Shown here in pieces: positions 9,501 through 21,500 of a stretch of 64,000 nt of DNA (the first letter of the stretch is position 1; each line of letters opens with the position of its first letter). Made by a program: the position numbers and the translations under genes. The DNA is from Megalonaias nervosa (lineage: Eukaryota > Mollusca > Bivalvia > Unionida > Unionidae), in the NCBI GenBank assembly GCA_016617855.1, contig JAECUM010001771.1:79784-143783 (forward strand). Reading direction: 5' to 3'. The notes below the pieces were generated by a model. That model had not been told where the DNA came from, ran no database searches, and worked only from the letters and a program-made list of their open reading frames with translations.

Positions 9501-12500
9501 TATGGCTGCCATTAATAAAAAGAGAAAAAGTTTCTCAAAAACCACTGAATTTGACTAAACTTGATAGAATGCCTCCTGGCATGAACACCTTTCATGTTTG
9601 TCCAAAATGAGTTGATCCATTATCTAATATGACTGCTGTTACTAAAAATAGAAACATCTTTAAATAACTTCTTCAAACCCTTGATGAAACCTTGATGAAA
9701 CTTCAGTGCAAGCATATTGGCATGTTTTTAAAAATGATGTTCATCAAATATGACTGCTGTTACTAGAAATCTTTGAATACTCCTGAGTAGAAGTTGACGA
9801 AACTTGACAGGAAACTGCCAGACTTGAAGACTTTTAAATGACTGCTTTTCCAAAACTGCTGAATGGAATTTTTGATGCATTTAATAGAGAGCTTCCTGGC
9901 ATGAGGACTTTGCATGTTTTAACAAATGATGCTGATCTGCCAAGAAAATATCAGTATTGCTGCAGGTAAAATCTTTTAAACAACTTCTTTTCTGAAACTG
10001 CTGATCAGGATTTGACCCAATTTTGCAGAAAGCATTTTGGTGTTTAGGGCTTTCAGATGTTCATAAATATAATGCTGATTCAGTTATGGCTGCTGTTACT
10101 AAAGAGGAAGAGCCTTTCATTGGCTACTTCGCAAAAAACATTCAACAGAATTTGACTAAATTGGATAGAAAGTGTCTAGCTTGAAAGCCTTTCACAAATG
10201 ATGCTGTTGCATGTCAGATTAAGTTGCAATTACTAAAAGATGAAAAATGTTTTCACAACTTCATTTAGAAAAATGTTGATCATAATTTGGCCAACTTCGA
10301 AACAAAGCATCCTGGGATAGATACCTTGCTTTATTGGAAAAATGATGCTGATGTAAAATCAGATTTGGATGAAGAACAAGAACAAAGACAACCATGAAAA
10401 ACTAGGACAACTTTGAAAAACTAGGCCAGCCATGAAAAAACTAGGGCAACCATGAAAAAGTTGTCTTAATAAGATATGGAATCAACAGCATTGTAGTAAT
10501 GTCAACAGAAAATATTCTGTCAGGGCTCAGGAAACAAATTGCACAAGAATTCATTCCTCAGATGAGTAAGTTGCAGGAGATACCAGCTCCTGTCCAAGTA
10601 TTCATCTCTGGGACGAGTCGGTTGCAAGAATTATTCATCCATGTCCTCATTATGCTCAACACAGTACACTTCTCCACTAACTGCTTATGCTTTTACCAAA
10701 GAAGCACATGCAAGCTTGATACTAAAATGAGACAAAATAATGAAAATATTATGTTCTAATACATGACACTTTAAATAAACATATAATAAGAAATAAAGTT
10801 TATAGCTCAAGAAATGGCAATTGCACACATCACTTGATGTCATAGTGGTATTCATGCTTACAGTGAAACTTTCAGTAATATAGGTGTCATAATTTTCCTG
10901 TTCAGCAGTCTATTACACCTCTTTATAGTTAGATATGGGAGTGTTAAGAGACAGAGAATGTCAAAATTGTATGATTTTCTTATTTTTGTCTAGTCAGACA
11001 TGATTGATATGCATGCCCCAGATCACCTGTATTTTCAAGATTGCATAGCTTGATTAATACACTGTTACACCAAAGTAAAGATGCCAGCAGATATTTATAT
11101 ATATAAGTCTGTAATTACTTTTCCCAAGAAAATGTCAGTAACTTGCATTAGAAAGATTTCCAATCATCTCAGTTTCCACCAACGTTTGTACTAAATGCTC
11201 CATTTTAGTCAAACCTTCATTTGAGAACTGCACACAGGTGCCATGAAAAGGAAGATTGCTGATTGGCCAAAAGAATTGGAACATTTCTAAGTCATTAGTC
11301 CAACTAAATTTTGACCAATCAGCTGTTGTCTCAACATTATCTGCCTTATGACTAGATTACAGCAGCATGCATTATTTGAAAGTTGCTGGGAAATTGGCTG
11401 AGACACCTAAACTACTCATTTCAGATGTGAGTTGGCAACATTTTTTCTTGTGAATAGTAATTATATATTAATTTTATAGAAATACCTGCTGCCATCTATC
11501 CTTTGGCATGACAGTATATCAGTAAAGCTTCAGTTTTGAAAATACCAGAACACATGGCCCAACCAAAAGAAAAAAAGAATGAAAAACAATTTTGACAATC
11601 TCTCTTTCTTAACTCCTCAGAGGTTTAACTCACAGAGATGTGTGATAGCTTGTTGAAAGGGAAACCTCCACATCAGAATGATGACTAAATTGCTCAAAAG
11701 TGTTGATGTAAATGTGATAACCATTAAAAGATCAAGGGTTAGGTAAGAAATTACAACATAATATGTTGATAATATCCGCGCATTTTTGTATCAAGCACAC
11801 GTCGGCTACCTGTGTAAATAACAAAAAGCAAAAACAAAACCAATAATTTCCTTTGTGACATGTTCTAGACAGATCAGATGTAGGCAAATTAAGCAAAGGT
11901 TTTTTGGTGTACATCAAATGTTAAACAATATTGAACATCGGTGCTTGTTAAGGGTAGAAAATGGACGCAGATTTATTCTCAAGATGAGAATCTGCAACTA
12001 CTCTAACCAGAGACAAATAGGTATTAAAGCCTATTTACCACAATTTCTTAGCCAGGTGAGTGATCTCTGGTGTCATCTTTAGCCTATTGTTTGCTGAAGG
12101 GTTGGTCTGTCAAGCCAGGTTTCATTGTTTTCAATTTCTTATTTTAAGATAGGCATTTTTCAAAATGGTTGAGCTTTTTGGCTCATTTTGAATTTCAGGA
12201 ATTCAGCAGAAATATCTCATGGTAACATGCAATTACAAAGCCAGGGAGTTTGGAGTCACTAAGTTGATGAGTGTTAAGGATGCCAAGGAGAAATGTCCAA
12301 ATCTGGTTCTCGTCCGTGGGGAAGATCTCACTCACTATCGTCAGATGTCATACCAAATATCAGGTATATAATTATTCATCCTTTATAAGTTTTCTTTCAG
12401 ATTTTACTTTGACCAGGCTGTTCCATCTAGTATAACAACTAAATAAAGGAGAGGCAGGATTGAATCTAAGCTGTATTTGTGTGATTGATGACCCACTCAA

Positions 12501-15500
12501 ACAATTCACTTTCATGGAGTATTGTTGTAATATTAGTACAAATTTCACATGCATCATGTTCCTGGTTGTGACTTCTGCTTTTCTGTGCATTATGGAGATG
12601 GATATTTGACTGACAGAGGTTGATGGCTTAGCTACACTGGTAAAGTTGTTGTTGGTTTAACACCATTTTTCAGCACACGATAGGCTATAAGTGGCAGCTA
12701 GAATAACTGGTGGAGAAAGAACCTGGTAATACCCTAGTATGAACCACAGACCCACTGGAAGCTACCGGCAAGCTTTCTCACATACCCACAATGGCCAATC
12801 CCAACACTCGAAACCATATTGGAGATGGCAGTGATCAGTAACTCTGGGCACTTTAGACCACTCAACCACCTGGGGCCCCAGACTGATGATATTCCTTGTG
12901 AATTAAGATTTAGCGCATTGACAAACAATAGCCAGTTGCACCAGATGCAAACGAGCATCTTCACAAGAGATGAAAAATCGATACAAAACAATACTTACCT
13001 TATGCAAGTTATTTTAATCTTCAGCAGTCATCAAAAATTGTATTAGTCATTTGCCTTATTGGCTTGTTGTTCTTTAAGTTGAGAATTCGTACGAGACAGC
13101 TGTTGCAGGAACATGCAACCATATTTGTAAGTTAAAATGAAAAAATCATGACAACACTCACTGACCATCTACAAATTAACACCAGGTGACACCACGTGAC
13201 ATGGTTTGTAATATTGCCCCCACCCCCCAATTCCATGGTCATTATTTTATTGCAACAGTTTGTTTGACATAAAGTAGTCAAGAGTCAGTTGTCTATTGAA
13301 ATGTTGGAATTTTTGCCGACACCATGTGGCATCAGCATAGGGTAGCCGCTTACTAGCCAGACTAGCAAACTTGAATGCCCTTACATCACATAATAGCTGC
13401 ATCAGAATCAATGCAGGTCAATCACCCTTTGAGCAAATGTAGAAAAGCAGAATGCCAAGCCAAATTAAATCAATTCAATTTTAAAGTAGAATGCAATTTT
13501 CGTTTCTTATCTCAAACAGTTTAGCTATGTGGGATCATGTGCAGCAAAACTATATTTCCCTGTTGGGGTTAAGATAAACTGAATGAATAAGAATGAAATA
13601 AAATGAAATTGGAGAGTAAAGATATTTGGATCAAAATACCTGTCTGGTGACTGAAGTGAGTCCTGCATCTGATCAGATGGAGCAACCTTATATGGCCTAA
13701 AATGTTGAATACAAATCAATACATACTAACAGGTAGTCTGTTTGAAAGTATTGTTGTTGTCTTGTCATGGATGAGAATGGCATGTAAACAGGTGCTAAGT
13801 GTATATCTGTCTGTAATCTGCATATTGGAAGTACATTTAGTAAATCACATAAAAGGGCACCACCTGCAACTGACAGACCTTCTAAAGATGGAAAGACCAT
13901 CAAATTAATGTGTACTGATAATGTATCATATCATAGGCAGTGTATCATGAATAATATTGATATGCGGCACAAGTGTATCATTTCACCCCTCATAGTTTGT
14001 TACTGTTATGTGCTGCCATTATTGTACCATATATGTTGGTTATTACTCTAATGTGCTGCCATTTTTGTACCATTTATGTTGTTTTGTTAAAACTTCGTTA
14101 AAAATCGAGATCACATGCACACACACCATTTATGTTGTTGGTTACTGTTATGTGCTGCCAACTTGGTAAATATGTTGTTTGTTACTGCCATGTGCTGCTG
14201 ATATTGTACATGTCGAGTTTGTTACTGTCAAGTGCTGCCAACTTTGTACACGTGTTGTTTGTTGCTGTCATGTGCTGCTAAGATTGTATCATCTGTCGAG
14301 TTTGTTACTCTAATGTGCTGGCAGCTTTATTCTGTTAAATGCTTAAGCTTATTTGCATTTGTATGTAGATGACCTGACTAGATTTTGAGGCCATTACAGA
14401 AATGTTTGTATTTTGTACACATTTTTGAACTTTTTGGCACCAGACTTTTTGGCAAAATAATCAAAAATCCTTGAGACTGATGAATAAAATTTTGTAAGCT
14501 TGTTTATTTGCATATGTAGAAGATCTGAATAAATTTTCATGTCATTTTAGCAATTTGTTCAGATCTTCATGAATATTTTTCCATTTTTGGACGTAGATGT
14601 TTTGGTTTGCATCGGGTCATACATGTTTTACAAACACATAATTTATCTTGTTCACAGTTATTCATATAAATTAATTCAAGGTTAATAATGTATCTTTTGT
14701 ACAGAATTCCTGACAAGATATTCACCCAAAGTTGAACGCCTTGGCTTTGATGAGAACTTCATTGATATCACAGACATGGTGCAACAGAGAATTCACCTTG
14801 GAAACTATATCCCAGAAATAAAAGGCCATATATATGGAAAAGATGACACCTCTGTCGCAACAGGTAGTATGTATAAATAAACATCTATTCCATACTGCAC
14901 ACCTTTATTTATATATGTGCTATTGTTTCTCCACTGAATACATTACCTAACCACATTTACTTTAGGAATTTAACTTCCATCTCCTCCAAAATCCAACCTT
15001 CCCCATAGATGAAAATCCTTTCCCGTCTAGTATACTATGTAGACCACAATAATAGCATCGATGCAAAGACATTCTTCTAAGATACCATAATTACCTCCCC
15101 TGTCTCTAAAAGGTGGCTACCTATATACTAGATATTTATCAGTTTCAGCTTTCACTTTGTAGATGTAATATCATATTTGTCACTTCTCAAAATCTGCTTG
15201 GTTTCCCTGGAAACATTAGTCATCTTCTTACAAAGTATGTATTGTTTTATAATTTTCTTCTTTAATCATCAGCAGCTGTATATTTTAATTTTCTTCAAAA
15301 TTTTTATACTTTTGCTGTGTTGAGTACTTAGTCACAAACAATACCTTTTGTTCTTTTTTTGATCTCACCTATGAAATGTAGTTCAGACATGGTGATCATT
15401 TGTCCAGTGGCAAAGCCATTGTTGTAGGTGTCCATGTTAACTTTTTGCATTTGACCCAGTCTCTTTGAGTGTTTAATGTACAGTCATGAAACTTGATGTG

Positions 15501-18500
15501 TTCATCTTGGAGGATACTACTTACCGTGGGCAAAAGTAGTTCACAGCAACCTATGATTTATGCTCCACTGATTATATTGAGTTTTTGCATTTATCACTGT
15601 TGTATGTTCAGTCATGAAACTAGATAGGTGTGTTCATCTTGGGGGCTACTACCCACTATGGCCGAAACAGTGACCTACTTTTCATGTTCCAGTAATTATG
15701 TTAGCTTTTGCATTAGCTGAGTTTCTGTGACACTGTTGTATGTACAGTCAAGAAACTTAATGCGATGTTCATCTTGGAAGATATTACTCACCATGATCAA
15801 ATGAAGGTCATAGTGACCTAATTTTTATGCTACAGTAATTATGCTAAGTTTTTGTACTTGGCTCAGTTTCTTTGACACTGTTTTATGTACAGATCCAGAA
15901 ACAGGTAATTTGACTGAATATGCCTTTCATTTGATGACCGCTTCGATGGCATAATGGTTAGAGCGTCTGCCTCAGATGCGGGAGGTCGAGGGTTAAAACC
16001 CAGGCCCAGTCATACCAAAGACTTATAAAAATGGTACTAACAGCTGCCTTGCTAGGCACCCATTATTAAGAGATTAGTGTTAGGACTGATCAGCTTGGTG
16101 TCAGGATAATGTGACTGGGTGGGACATGATGCTACATGTCTGATGCATGGTGCCTTATTGCTAGACATCACTTTAAAACTGCCACATTGCAGACATTGTA
16201 GTGATATGACTGAAAATTTATTAAAGCTACATTAAAAAAAACCAAATCACACAGACACACACACACACACACACATGCCTTTCATTTGCAATCATTTTTC
16301 ATTTCCTTTGTATTCCATTTTCATTTCTTTCATGTTTTTATTTCAGCTCTCATCTCTAAGCTTTCTTTTTCTGTCTCTGAAATTAATTCTGATTTTACCT
16401 TTATTGCTTCCATTCATCATTTCCTTTCATTGATGTTCATCTGAAATGCATGTACGAAAGTCATGATTTCCATTTTTAGTAGTATTAAATTGAGAGAAGT
16501 ATTGCTTTTAAATCTTACGTTAATTAAGTAAAATATAACTTTAGCTGCAATAATTGTAAAAATATAGTTGTTGCGTACTTGTCAGCAAATTTTATTTCTT
16601 ATTAGTTTCATTTATTTCAAAATTGTACAGATACAACTACCAGTAATGATTATATCATGTTAGTGATGGTTTTCAAAACAATTTCTTAGCTTGTAGGTAG
16701 TGAACAGTTTTCAGTATAAAGTGATTTGGATTAATTATCATGCAAAACGGTTTTTGACCATCACAATTTAACAGCAGCTGAAAATATATGTAATATATGT
16801 AAATAGATTTTAAAATCCATTCATGAAACACGTTCACATTTTATTTAATTTCTGCTAGCTCTACTGGTCATAAAGCTTATGTCCTGGTCATAAAGCTTAT
16901 ATGCTGGTCATAAAGCTTATTTGATGGCCTTTCATCTGGTATCCATTAATACAAGTGTTATTTCTACCTCTCCCAGCCTATTGGATTGCCATAAAACAGC
17001 AAACACATTCATCCCTAGGTCTAGTTGGTCATTAAAGTGAAAATAGTGGAAACCCATTATGACTGCTATGGTGACCATTCTTGTTATTGCTACTACTACT
17101 CCTGGATAGGTGGTCTTGTTGACATAGAGCTTTCACTAACAGATTTCATGGGAAGTTTAGAAGGCCCTAAACAATGATGGCACCCATATGCTATCCAATA
17201 TGGCCACAAGGGTGTCCACTTTGAAAATGTTTTTATTACTACTGGTCCTGATTGAGATGGTCATACTGACATATAATTTTTCCTCAGAGACTTCTTATGC
17301 CATCTAGTTGGTCCTAAATAAATAGTGCTGACATGAAATTCAGTATTTCTATCATGGCAACAATCTTAATGCTTGTTATGGCTACTCCAGTTGAACAGAT
17401 GGCTATATCATCAAAATGAGGTTTTCACTTAAAGACTTTATATGATGTCTGGTTGGTCCTAAATGAAAATGGTGGCCATCATATATCCAGTACAGCCACA
17501 ACAGTGCCCATTTTGAAAAATTGTATCACTACTTCTTCAGAATGGATCTTCATATCTGCATTTGGGGTTTTACTAAAAAGACTTTGTATGATGTCTGGTT
17601 GGTCCTAAATGAAAATGGTGGTCATCATATATACAGCCACTATGGTACCCATTTTGAAAATTGTATCACTACTTCTTCAGAATGGATCTTCATATCTACA
17701 TTGGGGTTTTCCTAAAAAGACTTTGTATAATGTCTGGTTGGTCCTATTCGAACTTAGTGCCAATCTTACATCCATTATGGTCACCATGATATAAATCTTA
17801 AAAATCTTGTATTGCTATTCCTCCCTAATAAATGATCATATCAACATGAGGTTTTCACTAAAGGCAGCAAATTCATTTGCTTCATGCCTGGGACAAGCTC
17901 AAATTCAGCTTGGACAGGCTCATGTTTGCAAGGTAAATTGAGAGAGAGAGAGAGGTCATGTTTGGTTTGGAAGAAGGAAAGTGGTTTTGCAAACAAATTT
18001 CAGTTATCTACATTGAGTGCTATTAAACATGGGGCTGGCATATCTTCATTGAGTACTGTTAAACATGGGGCTGGCATATCTGCATTGAGTACTGTTAAAC
18101 ATGGGGCTGGCATATCTGCATTGAGTACTGTTAAACATGGGGCTGGCATATATTGTACTATTCATAGTACTCACATTACACATTTTTGAATTTTTTTTTA
18201 GTTTTATTTTTTTATATAAACCTTGTTAGGACAGTTTTGTAAAGCCACTTGAGATAGAAAGTAAAATTCAGTATGCATGTTTGTATGTTGTTATGCAATT
18301 ACAGCTGTTTTTTAAATTTTTTTACATTCTTGAATTTATTTTAACACTGACTTTTCAGGGTCTGCAGTGACAGCATACATCTTTTACATGTATAGATCTA
18401 GTATTTTATGCATGTTGTATGTGTGAGGGAGGTATGATTCAGGTATAACAGTCAAGCAGATCTCTCATTTCTCACACTCCTGCATGTACATGATCAAGTT

Positions 18501-21500
18501 TTTCAGCCTAGAACAGCAGTGGGGATATCTCTATCATCACGTGACCGCTGTCTTTCATGAGTGACCTTCAACTGCAGTCAGAGTACACATAAAATGGCAG
18601 AAACTCCCTGATTTCCATTATCACTCAAGCATAGTTTCATAGTCAATAAGATTAACATTAGTTACAACACATTTATGTCCTAGAACATTCAGTGACTGAG
18701 GTTAGTGTCCTGCAAACAGGATATTTTGTACTGATCGATATTGTTAAAAGTATATATTCTTTATCCCAATTTAGAGTTAACGAAGCTGCTATTGTCGTTA
18801 ATTTTAAACATTCACCTTCACAACATTATTTATGAAAAGGAAAAAAAAAAATTCTAAATCAAAGCTGAATTGAGGACTATATTATTGTTTTGTTTGACTC
18901 AGGATAAGCATGGACGTTTTTGGACCTGTTCATGATTGCATCATTGCACAAACTATCATCACGTTTCAGACACTGTGTATTGCCGTTCATATCATGGTCT
19001 CAGCTACTTTCATTTGAATGCTGATTTGTGTTTTAACATTATTTAAAGTTTAGAGTTTTTCAGTTTTAACCTAACATTTTATGCTTTATTTTAAGGTGAG
19101 AAAAATTTTAATAGGTGTTATACTTATTGTTGCTTTGGGTTAAATGCCATTTCTCAGTACAACATAAGCCATACATGTTGTCCAGTATAACTGGTGGAGG
19201 AAGACCCCAGGAAAACCCTGGTAAGAACCACCCACCCACGGGAAGCAACTGGCAAGCTTTCTCACAAATCCACATTGGCTGATCCCAAAACACGAACCCA
19301 AAGAGACAGGTTAGATGGCAGTGATCAGGAAAGGCCCTTCAGGCACCCAAGACTTAGTTTTTTTTAATGATGTGACAGTATTTACAAAATGCCATTTTAG
19401 CTTAAACTCTGAGTTTTTATTCTCTTATTTAGGTACGTTAGAAAAATAATTCTTTATTTCGCAGTGCTGTTCGATAAGAAAATTCCACTCTCAGGATAAA
19501 AACCATGCCTCAAACACTAAGTAAAGCATTAAGCCTGATTTTGCCTCAGACACTTAGCAAACCTTAAGGCTGATTTTGCCTCAACACTTAGCAAAGCACT
19601 ATGTCTGATTTAGCCTCAAACACTTAGCAAAGCCTTCAGCCTTAAGCAAAAGTCTCATCCTCAGATGGAATATTCCTATTCTACACTGATGCATATAAAG
19701 GATTCTGTTGTTTGTCCATGACATGGAACTGAAACTGGCCCTAGGAGAACCTCTATATCAGTGTTTACCAAAGTGTGGTACTTGTACCACTGGTGGTACA
19801 TGAAAGAGTTTCAGGGGGTACATGGTAGAAAGTAAATCACAAAATTAGCGCAAAAAAACACTATGGCACTGATGTCCCAACATAGGTGCACGAATATTAT
19901 AAGTTTGGGAAACACTGCTCTATATGACATAAGTGACACCTGCTTCTGGGTCCCTTCTGTTGTATCTAGGTTCTTTAAATCTGTATAAACTAGTTTTTGT
20001 CTGTAATGAACAAATTTAAGTGGCTCCATTGGAGTCAAGTTTTAATTTAACTTGTATTGCTTCCCTTGACACTGTTTCTAGCATCAAAAGATGACAGTAT
20101 TTCTCATCTCAAATGATTTCCAGTATATCTTAGATATACAAGAACACTCCAGTTCTTCACAAATTATCCCCCTTCTCCAAAAAAACTTGTGATCTTGGAA
20201 ATCCTAATAAGGTCACACGTTCATTTCTTTTATCTTGCTGGAGTTTTCCTTTTCCTCAATCATGTACCACTGTCACAAATTAAAATTAATTGTAACGGAA
20301 AGGGGGGAGATGTCTGTTTTTGCTTTCAGAAACAGATCCCACCTTGTCTTCGTAAGTAATGTGGAATCTTGGTTCTTCTGCTGACCACCACATAGCTCGG
20401 CAGACAACTTTTATCTCCTTTAGCTAAAAGTAGTATCTGGAAGGGCTGGATTTGCGAGGTAGTATTAGTTATCCTAAGATATTAAGATATTATGATTGAG
20501 TAAGTATTCTCGAAGAAAGATATTTGACTCGGAAAAATTGGTTTTTAATTGGAGTTTCTTCTATGAAGATTGGGCAAGAGGGATCATATTTGGTAGGGTG
20601 TTTCACAAGCATGACAGTATGCCAAAATGTAGCAAACAGAGCTCCAGATAAGGATTTATCATCATATTCATTATTTTACTTCCAGTTTCAGAATTTAATG
20701 TGTAACATTTTGTCTAGTATTTCTCAAAAGATACAGTCTGCAGTGCATTCTTCCAGTTGTTAGGGCATTAATCTTGTTCCCAGCATAAGTCCATATTCTT
20801 TGGTTTTCATATGATTGGTAGGTACATTATCAGACTGAAATAAAAGAACTATTTGACAAAATATTTGTATTACCAGATAATACATGTGCCAGTCTATAAT
20901 GTTGCTTTGCTTCTTGACCGTGATATGTATGATTCAGCTAATATGCAGTGAATTACAAAACAATTTTGCGTTTTAAATGGGCACATTGTAACATGTATTC
21001 TGCCATTTTAAAAGAAATTGCATTACTAAGTAATTTGTTTGCATATTAAAACATATGTAGTCTATATGGAGTACTGATAATCCTCATTTCCAGATATACT
21101 TCATGCAGCTTTTTGTTTCCAGATTTAAGTCCAGAAAGCTGCAAATGTGGCTGCCACACTCGACTTGCTGTTGGGTCTCAAATAGCAGAAGACATAAGAG
21201 ACTCATTATTCCAAGAATTGGGCATCACTTGTTGTGGAGGGATTTCCTACAACAAGCTTCTGTCCAAGTTGGTAGCAGGAACTCACAAACCAAATCAGCA
21301 GACGACACTGTTTCCTGAACAGACACAAGAGCTGTTGACAAGTTTGAAACATGTTCACCAGATTCCAGGCGAGTAGGTTTTGAACAAGCTTGCTTGAAGT
21401 TTCTTGGTGGCTTTGACATTGTCCTACTAGACTGAATTTAATGTAAACCTTTTATTTAAGTCAAATCAAGTTTTTGTGTTACTGTTGTTACACATAGTTC

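Larger units (their letters stand above)
6545..12198 (+). other. POLI intron 1
   Basis: 5.65 kb, GT-AG, ending gaatttcag. It contains a SINE-B tail, a complete pogo-like element, a paralogous repeat pair, a divergent array (9400-10345) and a 21-bp tandem repeat. The remainder (about 10.5-12.2 kb) shows no recognisable element. The open frames at 7481-7750 (-), 8588-8836 (+) and 10499-10759 (+) lie in or beside repeats and have no protein similarity that I recognise. Confidence 0.7.
12364..14704 (+). other. POLI intron 2
   Basis: 2.34 kb, GT-AG. It contains a reverse-strand SINE B, a truncated hAT copy and a short tandem array, each listed separately. Nothing else is recognisable. Confidence 0.7.
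14864..21122 (+). other. POLI intron 3
   Basis: 6.26 kb, GT-AG, ending tttttgtttccag. It is rich in repeats: arrays at 15400-15900, 16857-16920, 16930-17850, 18013-18152 and 19500-19650, and SINEs at 15934 (+) and 19128 (-). The stretch 19660-21100 shows no recognisable element. The open frames within it look like chance. Confidence 0.65.

Noticed and set aside
15950..16015. tRNA gene
   Set aside because: A/B-box-like head continues into a SINE body and tail, with a mutated B-box; it is a SINE head, as at 5640, 22320 and 51095.
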